From positions 1 through 19,919 of the forward strand of contig JAHHSI010000034.1 in the NCBI GenBank assembly GCA_020025275.1: a DNA stretch of 19,919 nt, in the 5' to 3' direction. This DNA comes from Oscillospiraceae bacterium (lineage in GTDB: Bacteria; Bacillota; Clostridia; Oscillospirales; Oscillospiraceae). A program made the position numbers and the translations under genes. The stretch's first letter is position 1. Each line of letters starts with the position of its first letter. Positions 5,251 to 12,962 of this stretch are shown in pieces. The notes beneath the pieces are model-generated. The model saw nothing but the letters and a program-made list of their open reading frames with translations, was not told the DNA's origin and did not search any database.

Positions 5251-8172
5251 ATGTTCACAATTAACAATACCTCCGCGATTCAACTTTCTGAAGAACAGCT
5301 GCGTTTCATCGAAACAGCCAAAACCGGACATAATATTCTTGTAGACGCCTGTATTGGAAGCGGTAAAACTACCGTCTTGCAGCGCCTTTGTGACACCTTG
5401 CCGGATAGCTGTTCGATTCTCTATTTGACATACAATCGGCTGTTAAAAGTAGATGCACAATCTAAAATCAAGAACGCCAATACCACCGTAACAAACTACC
5501 ATGGTTTTGCTGCACAAGTGTTACATTCCATCGGTGTGCATACTGCTATGGCCGATCTGATTCAGACCTTCTTAAAAGAAAAACCCACCCTTAAACATTA
5601 CGATTTATTGCTGATTGATGAATATCAGGATATCGAGCAGGAATTAGCGGATATGCTTGAATATATCAAAAGCTCTAATCCACAAATGCAAATTATCGCC
5701 GTGGGGGATATGCAGCAGAAAATTTATGATAAAACTGAGTTGAAAGCAGACTCCTTTATTCATCAATTTCTGGGGGATTATGTATCGCTGAAATTCACTC
5801 GTTGTTTTCGTTTATCAGCAGGGTTAGCAGAATTTTTAGGGCGTATATGGCACAAAGAAATTATCGGTGTCAATGATCGTTGCCACGTTGAAACGATGTC
5901 CCGGGAGCAAGTATGCACATTCCTGGCAAACCAACCGGTAGAGGACATTTTATGTCTTGGGCAGCGAGGCTATGGAGATTTATCAAATACACTGAACACT
6001 CTTGAAGACCGCTATCCCGAAAAATTCAACAAGAACACAGTCTTTGCCAGCATTCGCGATCAAGATCGCGGGGCTGTTTCGCCCAAAGATGGCTCTGCGA
6101 TTTTTACAACCTACGATAGCAGCAAGGGGATGGAACGGAAAATATGTGTCATCTTTAATTTTACCGAAAGCTATTGGGACTACCGCATGAAAATGCCCCA
6201 GCAATCGTATGAAATCCTACGAAATGTTTTTTGTGTGGCTTGCAGTCGAGGAAAAGAACACATTATCTTCGTGGAGAATGAGGAAGCAATGCTTTCTGAG
6301 GAGACATTATCCGCAGCCACGGAGTCCTCTGGCTTGGCTCACTTTTTTTCCATATCCGAAATGTTCGACTATAAATACGTTGAAAACGTCAATGCTTGCT
6401 ACGATCTTCTGGATGTTCACCCTATTCCGTCTGCGGATCGCACGATCATCCCCATCCCCAAGCATGATGCCATGATTGATTTAACTCCTTGCATCGGAAA
6501 ATATCAGGAAGTGCTTTTCTTTAAGAATTACTCCATCGACACGGATATCGACTTATATTATGAATTGCATAGAAATGAAAAAAATCTCTTCACCGATCAG
6601 GTTCGGCAATCATCCGCAGAAGAAAAGGTTCTATTTTACACTTCATTGGTAACCGGACAAAAGCGGTATCGCTCTCAGGTGAAAATTCCTTTTATCGCCC
6701 TTGATGCCAAGTGGGCACTTCATCGCAGATTAAGCACGCAGCTTTCACCGGATGAACGTGTACAAGTTCGGTGTACCATTGATTTTGCTGCAGAAGAAAA
6801 TGGTTCCACAGTTTTCTCCGCAGTAGGCCTCGCTGATGCTGTACGAGACGAAGTGGTATATGAGCTAAAATTTGTTTCCGCCCTCTCTCATACACATTTC
6901 TTGCAGTGTGCCTGCTATGTCGTTGCTATGGGACTGGAAAAGGGCATCTTATGGAACACCTTTAACAACGAGCAATACGAAATAAGAATCCCAGACAGAA
7001 AAGCTTTCTTAGATGCTGTAGCAGCTGCAATTACCAAAAAGGAACATTTGAAATACTATGCACCTGCGGACAGTTCACTGAATCTCGCTGTCCCTGTTAC
7101 GTCGCAACTCCCCGTGAGTTCGGCGGCAGAGTTCGTTACAGAGCAACATACGATTACCGATTCGTCTTACATCGCCGTCATAGATACGGAAACAAACTAC
7201 TCTGACCAAGTGATGTCCATTGGTATTGTGATTGCCGAAGCCTCCAAGTTCAAAAAAGTAGACGAAAGCTACTATATCCTGTCGCCGGAATCCAGTATTG
7301 GAGGAATGTTCACCAGTGCCTTGCCATTAAAGGGCGAAAACGAAACAACTACCTGTTCCCGTGAAAAAGCAATAGCAGGTATCCGGGCAATGCTTTCCCA
7401 TTATCATATTTCTCATATTTTCGCCTATAACGCCTCCTTTGACAGAAATCATTTGCCGGAACTTAGCGACTTTAACTGGTATGATATTATGAAGATTGCA
7501 GCATATGTGCAGCATAACCCTTATATCCCAGCCAGTGCAGAATGCTGTAAGTCTGGGCGCTTACGCCGTAATGGCGGCGTAGAACCTATGCTCAGGCTAT
7601 TGCTGCGGGATAGCACCTATTGTGAGACACATAATGCGCTATATGATGCGCAGGATGAGCTAAAGATTCTCCAAATTCTGGATAAGCCTTTAGAGGAGTA
7701 TACGTGTGCGCTTCTCAAGAATAAACCCGCGCAAAGGAAACAGAAGAAACTTTCAACTGCGGAAGATGTTCGTAAGGCGCAGCCTTTCGTAAACGAGAGC
7801 CTTTTTGCACAACAATCGCACAATGCGCCCCCTTGCCCGATGTCTACATATAGTCAAACTCTGTCCCCATATCAAAAATCTGATTCAGACCCCGATCAGA
7901 ATAGGAAGGACTCCTCACGCAACGTATACACAACCACCGAAGTTTCTCAAATGCTGAACATAAGTCCAAATCAAGTCTATCAGTTAATTCGTGCGGAAGA
8001 GATTAAAGCCAAAAAAGAGAAAAATCGTTTTTACATCGATGCTTCCTCTGTAGAAAACTATCTTGAACGGAAAAAGAAAGAACAACAAAAAGAGAAGATC
8101 GTATCGCCTATTTCGTGGATTGTTGCGATAATTGCAGCCGTCATTATATCTGTGCTTCTCTATGGAATGTGA
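5251..8172 (+). CDS. Membrane-anchored SF1 helicase with PD-(D/E)XK nuclease, DEDDh exonuclease and excisionase-type HTH
   Basis: A 973-residue multidomain protein; GAGGA at 5239-5243 supports the ATG. Residues 1-345 are a UvrD/PcrA-like SF1 helicase: Walker A GSGKT at 36-40, DEYQD at 123-127, VGDMQQKIYD at 151-160, FTRCFRLS at 182-189, a motif V-like TTYDSSKGME around 286-295 and VACSRGK at 329-335. Residues 470-600 match a RecB/Cas4-type nuclease: D529, E538-x-K540 and Q552-CAC-Y556. Residues 640-812 are a DEDDh 3'-5' exonuclease: DTE at 645-647, N727-xxx-D731 and H794-xxxx-D799. Residues 892-943 look like an excisionase-type HTH, preceded by a low-complexity linker. Residues 956-973 form one hydrophobic segment, a likely tail anchor. 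All core catalytic residues appear intact. It stands alone, opposite the HTH/ankyrin operon. DNA unwinding and degradation is the likely activity; a defence role is inference. Confidence 0.88.
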   Translation: MFTINNTSAIQLSEEQLRFIETAKTGHNILVDACIGSGKTTVLQRLCDTLPDSCSILYLTYNRLLKVDAQSKIKNANTTVTNYHGFAAQVLHSIGVHTAMADLIQTFLKEKPTLKHYDLLLIDEYQDIEQELADMLEYIKSSNPQMQIIAVGDMQQKIYDKTELKADSFIHQFLGDYVSLKFTRCFRLSAGLAEFLGRIWHKEIIGVNDRCHVETMSREQVCTFLANQPVEDILCLGQRGYGDLSNTLNTLEDRYPEKFNKNTVFASIRDQDRGAVSPKDGSAIFTTYDSSKGMERKICVIFNFTESYWDYRMKMPQQSYEILRNVFCVACSRGKEHIIFVENEEAMLSEETLSAATESSGLAHFFSISEMFDYKYVENVNACYDLLDVHPIPSADRTIIPIPKHDAMIDLTPCIGKYQEVLFFKNYSIDTDIDLYYELHRNEKNLFTDQVRQSSAEEKVLFYTSLVTGQKRYRSQVKIPFIALDAKWALHRRLSTQLSPDERVQVRCTIDFAAEENGSTVFSAVGLADAVRDEVVYELKFVSALSHTHFLQCACYVVAMGLEKGILWNTFNNEQYEIRIPDRKAFLDAVAAAITKKEHLKYYAPADSSLNLAVPVTSQLPVSSAAEFVTEQHTITDSSYIAVIDTETNYSDQVMSIGIVIAEASKFKKVDESYYILSPESSIGGMFTSALPLKGENETTTCSREKAIAGIRAMLSHYHISHIFAYNASFDRNHLPELSDFNWYDIMKIAAYVQHNPYIPASAECCKSGRLRRNGGVEPMLRLLLRDSTYCETHNALYDAQDELKILQILDKPLEEYTCALLKNKPAQRKQKKLSTAEDVRKAQPFVNESLFAQQSHNAPPCPMSTYSQTLSPYQKSDSDPDQNRKDSSRNVYTTTEVSQMLNISPNQVYQLIRAEEIKAKKEKNRFYIDASSVENYLERKKKEQQKEKIVSPISWIVAIIAAVIISVLLYGM

Positions 8173-8608
8173 CGAAAGCCCGGTACGCTTAGTCCAAAAA
8201 GAAATCAGCCTATGATCTTGACTTCATTTCTGATATTCTGCGCTGGCTGCACATCTGAGGTAACGGCAAAAGCATTTTTATAGTGTGAGATCTATTGAAA
8301 AATGCCCGCGTCTAATGTCGCAAACGTTATTATATTGCTTAGTTATCTCGATATTCGATTCTTTCATCGGTGCTGATTTTGACACAAGGGCGGCCATCTT
8401 TTCCGCATTGCAAATTTACCAAACAGAGGTTCCATCACCGCTTCGGCTGCATCCTACAACTTCGGCTGCATCTTCCAACAAAGGGGCAGCGCTGAGATGA
8501 TCCCAGCGCTGCCCCTTTTCTGATTTTCTATCTACTATTTTATCGATGCGCTTCGGGATACGGATTGTGCCCCTCTTCAGGCGCAGGTCACCTTCTATGA
8601 AAACTGCA
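8173..8608. other. Intergenic region with a 19-base tandem repeat and a shared terminator
   Basis: No convincing gene. A 71-codon plus-strand frame at 8285-8500 has no ribosome site and runs into the terminator stem. CTTCGGCTGCATC occurs twice at a 19-base period (8441-8453 and 8460-8472). Base composition changes here from the AT-richer accessory block to the GC-rich chromosome, so the right border of the block probably lies between about 8280 and 8480. Confidence 0.5.
8481..8520. terminator. Terminator between the helicase region and the glutaminase gene
   Basis: A perfect 14-bp stem (AAGGGGCAGCGCTG at 8481-8494 with 8504-8517) around a 9-base loop. The plus-strand side is followed by a T-rich run. 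The minus-strand side is weaker, but the stem lies about 90 bases after the glutaminase stop and can serve both convergent genes. Confidence 0.8.
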
Positions 8609-9571
8609 TCAAAAAATGCTCAGCCCATAGTTTCGGGAGAGATACTCCAATATTTTGACGCCGCCCACGCTGTTCCCTCTCCCATCGAGGGCCGGACCAA
8701 AAACGCCGATCCCCATCGTATTCGGCACCACCGAGACGATCCCGCCGCCCACACCGCTCTTGGACGGAAGGCCCACCAGTGCGGCAAACTCACCGGAAAA
8801 ATCGTACATACCACAGGTGACCATCAGCGAGCGGACAATTTTCAGCACCTCCAGAGGCACCATGCACTCTCCGGTCTGGGGCGAATAGCCGTCGTTGGCC
8901 AAAACCGCTCCCAACCGGGCGATGTCGGTACAATCCACCAGTGCAGAGCAGAATTTGAAATAGCACTCCAGATGCTCCTCTACGTCTCCGGAGATGATGC
9001 CGCCGCTGCGCATCATGTAGCTCAACGCCCGATTTTTGTCGCCGGTATTCTGTTCCGAACGGAAGGTCTCCTCGCTGTAGCCAAGGGCATCGTTGCCGCA
9101 CAGGCGGCGCAGCAAATCAAGAAGCCGCTGGAATCGCTCCTCGCCGGAGGAGCCTTTGATCATACTGGTCACGACAATGGCCCCTGCATTGATCATGGGA
9201 TTGCTGGGCTTGCTGCTGGCCGACTCCAGTCGCAGAATGGAGTTGAAGGGGTCGCCGGTGGGCTCCATCCCCACCTTTTCAAACACTGCATCGACGCCAT
9301 GATCTTCTACCGCCAGAATGAGAGAGATCACTTTTGAAATACTTTGCAGGGTAAACTTTTGGTGGCAGTCGCCACAGCAGCACAGCCCGTGTTCCAGTGT
9401 CGCCACGCAGACAGCCAGATGGTCGGGATTCGCCTTGGCTAATTCAGGAATGTAGTCGGCAGGCGCTCCCTGCCCCAGAAAGGGGCGGGCATAGGCGATG
9501 GCCTCTTCGATTGCCTTTTGTATGGTGTCTGTACCCGCAGCAAAAAGCGGGCTCTTTTTTGCAGATAACAT
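8609..9571 (-). CDS. glsA: Glutaminase (serine-lysine type)
   Basis: Hydrolyses L-glutamine to glutamate and ammonia in the cytoplasm. The protein is 320 residues, normal for the GlsA/YbaS family, whose fold is related to beta-lactamases. The catalytic S-x-x-K motif is at 77-80 (SISK). Other family signatures are NPMINAGAI at 124-132, Asn and Tyr-rich segments around 175-190, CGMYDFSG at 253-260 and the Gly-rich PSKSGVGGGI at 269-278. I chose the ATG at 9571 because a GAGGAG lies upstream and the family alignment starts there. The same frame stays open upstream to 9787 but reads through untranslated leader. It lies downstream of a response regulator gene, but an intrinsic terminator and its own promoter separate the two. 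The leader of about 215 bases suggests RNA-level control. The glutamate and ammonia may serve nitrogen supply or acid resistance. Confidence 0.94.
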   Translation of the reverse strand: MLSAKKSPLFAAGTDTIQKAIEEAIAYARPFLGQGAPADYIPELAKANPDHLAVCVATLEHGLCCCGDCHQKFTLQSISKVISLILAVEDHGVDAVFEKVGMEPTGDPFNSILRLESASSKPSNPMINAGAIVVTSMIKGSSGEERFQRLLDLLRRLCGNDALGYSEETFRSEQNTGDKNRALSYMMRSGGIISGDVEEHLECYFKFCSALVDCTDIARLGAVLANDGYSPQTGECMVPLEVLKIVRSLMVTCGMYDFSGEFAALVGLPSKSGVGGGIVSVVPNTMGIGVFGPALDGRGNSVGGVKILEYLSRNYGLSIF

Positions 9572-9788
9572 GGTCGTCGTTTCTCCTCGGCTGTGGAATT
9601 TTCGTCTTTCGATCAAATAAATGGCTCTCCTCCGCCGCCCCCTTGCAAAGCGGCAAACAGCCCGCAACGTCGGCCGTCCCGGTGAATTCAAACATGATCG
9701 AGTGCTTGTCATATCCACCGTGCCCAACGCCTGCGCCTTGTCTTGTTTCCATGCCATACATCTCACAGGCGCCGTCTGGTCGGGCATT
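9572..9788 (-). promoter_or_regulatory. Long structured 5' leader of the glutaminase mRNA
   Basis: About 215 bases lie between the predicted transcript start and the ATG. On the minus strand CCCGAC (9784-9779) pairs with GTTGGG (9728-9723), and inside it GCGCCT (9772-9767) pairs with AGGCGC (9738-9733) around a large loop. A third helix, CGGTG/CACCG (9720-9716 and 9684-9680), follows. This resembles a cis-regulatory RNA layout, but I do not recognise a known riboswitch class. A minus-strand frame across this region has no ribosome site and was not called as a gene. Confidence 0.4.
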
Positions 9789-9794
9789 AGTCAG

Positions 9795-9823
9795 ATGATA
9801 CCACACCGGCCGCTCTCGGGCAA
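9795..9823 (-). promoter_or_regulatory. Promoter of the glutaminase gene
   Basis: On the minus strand TTGCCC (9823-9818) and TATCAT (9800-9795) are separated by exactly 17 bases. It lies downstream of the response regulator terminator and directs transcription toward glsA, giving a leader of about 215 bases. Confidence 0.6.
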
Positions 9824-9855
9824 CCCATGGCATCGCTTCATCGGCGGCCCCTGCG

Positions 9856-9889
9856 AAAATCCGGCAGTCAGGGCGCTCTGTCTGCCGGA
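9856..9889 (-). terminator. Terminator after the response regulator gene
   Basis: On the minus strand TCCGGCAG (9889-9882) pairs perfectly with CTGCCGGA (9867-9860), with some further pairing inside the loop, and TTTT follows. It lies about 110 bases after the response regulator stop and separates that gene from the glutaminase promoter. Confidence 0.6.
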
Positions 9890-10001
9890 GTTTTATCTGC
9901 AACTCGGCGATTGGATGCCGCCATCTTCGGATATCATCCGAGAAGTGGAACCGGGGCGCCATTTTCCACCGCTGCGGCTGTTTTTGTGGAAAACGCTTCC
10001 C

Positions 10002-10685
10002 TCAGACCACAAAGCGATACCCCAGCCCCCTGACCGTTTGGATATACTGCGGTTTGGACGGGACCTCCTCGATCTTTTGGCGCAGGCGGTTGATATACAC
10101 CATAATGGCGTTTTCATCAATAATGGCTTCGCCCCATAGGAGTTCATACAGCATATCCTTGGAGAAAACCCGGTTGACGTTATCCAAAAACAATTTCATC
10201 ATGGCGTTTTCCTTGGAAGAAAGCGGAATTTCCCGGCTGTTCTTGTAAAAACGCAGCGTCCCTGTGTCATAGCGGAACGGGCCGGCGGTGATCACCGCAT
10301 CCGATCCGGCACGCCCATCTCGGCTGCGCCGGATCAGTGCCTTGACCTTCGCCCCCAGGATCACCGGGTTGAAGGGTTTGGTCACATAGTCATCGGCGCC
10401 GATGTCCAGACCGTACAGTGTGTCATAATCCTCCTGCCGCCCGCTGACAATAATGATGGGCGTACGGACCCTCTGCCGGCGCAGCGTTTGCACCACCTGA
10501 AAGCCGTCCATGCCGTGCATATTGACATCCAGTAAAATCAAATCATACCTGTGCGTGGCCAGCCGGTCCAAGGCCTCTTCGCCGCTGGCGGCCGTATCCG
10601 CCTCGATCCCATTGCTCTTGATGACCTTATAGAGCATCGTACGCACGGCTGCGTCATCATCTACGATCAGAACTGTATCCGCCAT
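10002..10685 (-). CDS. OmpR/PhoB-family response regulator
   Basis: Cytoplasmic two-component transcription factor of 227 residues. The receiver domain covers 1-120: acidic pocket D9-D11, phospho-acceptor D53 in LILLDVNMHGMDG, conserved S81, and K103 in YVTKPFNP. The winged-helix DNA-binding domain covers about 130-227 and ends in the typical YIQTVRGLGYRFVV. A GGGGGA ribosome site precedes the ATG at 10683-10685. It is divergent from a membrane histidine kinase gene, with 87 bases between the two starts, so the two probably form a cognate pair with a shared, possibly autoregulated, control region. Possible targets are the neighbouring glutaminase and electron-transfer genes, but nothing in the sequence proves this. 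Confidence 0.93.
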   Translation of the reverse strand: MADTVLIVDDDAAVRTMLYKVIKSNGIEADTAASGEEALDRLATHRYDLILLDVNMHGMDGFQVVQTLRRQRVRTPIIIVSGRQEDYDTLYGLDIGADDYVTKPFNPVILGAKVKALIRRSRDGRAGSDAVITAGPFRYDTGTLRFYKNSREIPLSSKENAMMKLFLDNVNRVFSKDMLYELLWGEAIIDENAIMVYINRLRQKIEEVPSKPQYIQTVRGLGYRFVV

Positions 10686-10706
10686 GGGAATCCCCCTTTA
10701 CATCTC

Positions 10707-10736
10707 TTGGTGACTCGATTATGATAACAGTATAAA
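10707..10736 (+). promoter_or_regulatory. Candidate promoter of the histidine kinase gene
   Basis: TTGGTG (10707-10712) and TATAAA (10731-10736) are 18 bases apart in the 87-base divergent spacer. The match is moderate. I could not assign an equally good promoter to the opposite strand. Confidence 0.35.
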
Positions 10737-10772
10737 CAGAAGCATCCCACATGACAAGAGGTAGATCGTCTT

Positions 10773-11756
10773 ATGAAAGAAAATTGGAAAAACGCCGGAT
10801 GGTGGTTTTTATTCCTCCTGCTGTCCGGACTTTTGCTGATCACGGTGATCCAGCTTCGCCAGACGCTGTCCCATGGCACCGAGCTGACACTGGCACTGAC
10901 GATGCTGGCGGGCGGGATCGTGGCGGCCGCGTGCGTCTTTGGCCTTGCGCTCCTGCTGCTGCAGCGGTGGGGAAAAGACCGGCGCCAGCAGCGGGAATTG
11001 GCCGACATCCAAAAGAAAATGGATGCCATCGAGCAGCTGAACCAGCGCAAGCAGCAGCTCATCCATCAGCAGCGTCTGGAGATTATGGGAACGCTGACAT
11101 CCAGCATTGCCCATGAGTTCAACAACCTGCTCTCCCCCATGATGGGCTATAGCATGATGGTTCTTGAAAAATTGCCGGAGGACCAGAGTGAGATCTATGA
11201 CGATGTTCTGGAGATTTATCAGACGTCCCTGAAGGCTAAAAAGCTCATTCAGCAGCTCTCCGACCTCTCCCGCAAGAACTCGGAGACGGTCTTTCGCCCC
11301 CTTATCCCGGAGGAGCTGATCCAAAAAGTCCTCCGAGTGGCCAAACCGGCGCAGCCCAAGACGGTGACGGTGACAACGGAGCTGCATTGTTCCGGCGTCA
11401 CTTTATTGGGAAACGAGATGCAGCTGTCACAGATGTTTTTGAACCTGGTGCTGAACGCATTTCATGAGATGGAAGAAGAAGGCGGCGTGCTGACCATTGC
11501 CGCCCGACCACTGGAAAGGGAGATCCTCTTTACGCTCCACGACACCGGCGGCGGCATCGCCCCGGAGATCATCCCCTATATCTTCGAGCCGTTTTTCACC
11601 ACAAAGGAGGCGGGCAAAGGCACCGGTCTGGGCCTCGCCATCGTCGCCCAGGTCATCGAAGACCACAAGGGCGACATCGATGTGGAGAGTCGGCTGGGAG
11701 TCGGCACCACGTTTTCCATCAAGCTTCCCCTTCCGCCTACGGAAGATACCCCGTGA
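10773..11756 (+). CDS. Membrane sensor histidine kinase
   Basis: 327-residue sensor kinase, the likely partner of the divergent response regulator. Two membrane segments, at about 9-27 and 38-63, leave only a very short outside loop, so a large external sensor domain is absent and the signal is probably sensed in or near the membrane. A coiled-coil-like stretch (about 70-100) leads to the dimerisation domain with phospho-acceptor H114 in SSIAHEFNNLLSPM. The ATPase domain has the N box around 224-228 (NLVLNAF), G1 DTGGG at 257-261, an F box FEPFF at 271-275 and G2 GTGLGLA at 283-289. The H-box form resembles NtrB-like kinases. AAGAGGT upstream supports the start. A terminator at 11763 follows the stop. 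Confidence 0.93.
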   Translation: MKENWKNAGWWFLFLLLSGLLLITVIQLRQTLSHGTELTLALTMLAGGIVAAACVFGLALLLLQRWGKDRRQQRELADIQKKMDAIEQLNQRKQQLIHQQRLEIMGTLTSSIAHEFNNLLSPMMGYSMMVLEKLPEDQSEIYDDVLEIYQTSLKAKKLIQQLSDLSRKNSETVFRPLIPEELIQKVLRVAKPAQPKTVTVTTELHCSGVTLLGNEMQLSQMFLNLVLNAFHEMEEEGGVLTIAARPLEREILFTLHDTGGGIAPEIIPYIFEPFFTTKEAGKGTGLGLAIVAQVIEDHKGDIDVESRLGVGTTFSIKLPLPPTEDTP

Positions 11757-11762
11757 ACCACC

Positions 11763-11794
11763 ACACGGCCTGCCCACAGCAGGCCGTGTTTTTT
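11763..11794 (+). terminator. Terminator of the histidine kinase gene
   Basis: A perfect 11-bp stem (ACACGGCCTGC at 11763-11773 with 11779-11789) around loop CCACA, followed by a run of T. It isolates the electron-transfer operon from the two-component genes. Confidence 0.92.
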
Positions 11795-11799
11795 CATAC

Positions 11800-11829
11800 C
11801 TTAATATTTATTAAGATAGAATCTATCTT
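11800..11829. promoter_or_regulatory. Overlapping palindromes upstream of the electron-transfer operon
   Basis: CTTAATA-TT-TATTAAG (11800-11815) overlaps AAGATAGA-A-TCTATCTT (11813-11829). Both have perfect arms. They lie just upstream of a possible -10 (TATATT at 11848-11853), which has no good -35 box. This is the layout of an operator for an activator or repressor of the operon starting at 11912. The cognate regulator is unknown. Confidence 0.5.
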
Positions 11830-11911
11830 CCGTTAAGATTTGTTTGTTATATTTATGTCAAAGATTCGACACGTGTTTTGTCGGTCAAATATTTTTACGG
11901 AGAGAATGTAC

Positions 11912-12958
11912 ATGAAAAGATTTTTCGCAGTAATGCTCAGCATGGTGGCAGCGCTGACGCTGCTGGTGGGCTGTGTTCCCACACAGGTCCATGTCTGCCC
12001 GGAGGGCGGAGACAAGCCCCGGCCCGAAGCACCCAGTGAGGGTGCCCTCAAGACCGGTCTTGCTGTGGTCGCCAGTGTGGACGGCAGCCATGGTGCCACC
12101 GCAGATGAGCCCGGTCTGGCCAAGTATGACGTCACCTTGGTGGCCGTCACGGTGGATGCCAACGGCGTTATCGAGCAGTGCATCATCGACGGCATTGCCT
12201 CGCAGGTCAATTTCGATACTGCCGGTGCCGTGACCACCGATCTGTCCGCCGCTGTGCCGACCAAGAATGAACTGGGCGAGCAGTATGGCATGAAGGCCTA
12301 TGGCGGCGCTGCCTATGAGTGGAACGAGCAGGCCGCTGCCCTGGCCACCTACGCCGTGGGCAAGACCGTGAACGAGCTGAAGAACGGTGCCGTCAACGAG
12401 AGCGGCAAGGCCGCTGATGCGGATCTGGCTTCCGTGGCCACCATCTATCTGGGCGGCTATGTGGCTGCGGTGGAAAAGGCCGTACAAAGCGCCGAGTATC
12501 TGGGTGCCCAGTCCGGCGACCGTCTGGTCCTGAGCAGCATGAATGGCCTGAAGAACAGCAAGAGTGCCGACGCTGAAAACGAGGGCCTTGCCCAGCTGGA
12601 TGCCGATGTGGCTGTGGTGACCATGCGTGATGACGTGATCACCAGCTGCATCATCGACGGCCTGCAGGCCAAGGTCGGCTTCGACGCCTCCGGCGCCATC
12701 ACCTCCCCTCTGGACGCTCAGATCCTGAGCAAGAACCAGTTGGGAGAAAACTACGGCATGAAGGCATGGGGCGGCGCTATTGCGGAGTGGAATGAGCAGG
12801 CAGCCTCCTTTGCCAAGTATGTGACCGGCAAGACCCCCGCTCAGGTCGCCGGGATCGCCGTGAATGAGCAGACCAAGCCCACCGATGCCGATCTGGCGTC
12901 CTCCGTCACCATCGCCGTGGGCGGTTTCCAGGCGCTGATCGCCAAGGCCGCCGCCTAA
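11912..12958 (+). CDS. Two-repeat lipoprotein with FMN_bind-like motifs
   Basis: 348-residue exported lipoprotein: a short basic N-terminus, a hydrophobic core and lipobox LVGC with C21 as the lipid-modified residue. Two homologous repeats follow (about 48-192 and 204-348). Each contains CIIDG, a motif F-D-x-(A/S)-G-A-(V/I)-T-(T/S) (101-109 and 257-265), then LGE-x-YGMKA, EWNEQAA and TDADLAS-like segments. The G-A-x-T motif resembles the flavin attachment site of FMN_bind proteins, but V or I replaces the usual Thr and a Thr follows one position later. It is the first gene of the ApbE/Rnf operon, with ApbE only four bases downstream. Listeria PplA, also a two-domain flavin lipoprotein served by ApbE, is an analogy. 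GGAGAG at 11899 decides the start. The role is probably extracellular electron acceptance or sensing. Confidence 0.8.
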   Translation: MKRFFAVMLSMVAALTLLVGCVPTQVHVCPEGGDKPRPEAPSEGALKTGLAVVASVDGSHGATADEPGLAKYDVTLVAVTVDANGVIEQCIIDGIASQVNFDTAGAVTTDLSAAVPTKNELGEQYGMKAYGGAAYEWNEQAAALATYAVGKTVNELKNGAVNESGKAADADLASVATIYLGGYVAAVEKAVQSAEYLGAQSGDRLVLSSMNGLKNSKSADAENEGLAQLDADVAVVTMRDDVITSCIIDGLQAKVGFDASGAITSPLDAQILSKNQLGENYGMKAWGGAIAEWNEQAASFAKYVTGKTPAQVAGIAVNEQTKPTDADLASSVTIAVGGFQALIAKAAA

Positions 12959-12962
12959 GGCC

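Noticed and set aside
2375..8208. AGAAATCAG at 2375-2383 and 8200-8208 as possible att repeats of the accessory block
   Set aside because: Nine bases is too short to exceed chance in this window. The first copy is part of a terminator stem, and no integrase gene is present.
8285..8500. 71-codon plus-strand frame after the helicase gene
   Set aside because: No ribosome site, and its end lies inside a terminator stem.
9444..9962. 172-codon minus-strand frame between the response regulator and glutaminase
   Set aside because: It runs across a terminator and the glutaminase promoter, then overlaps the glutaminase start in another frame. The region is better explained as leader and spacer.
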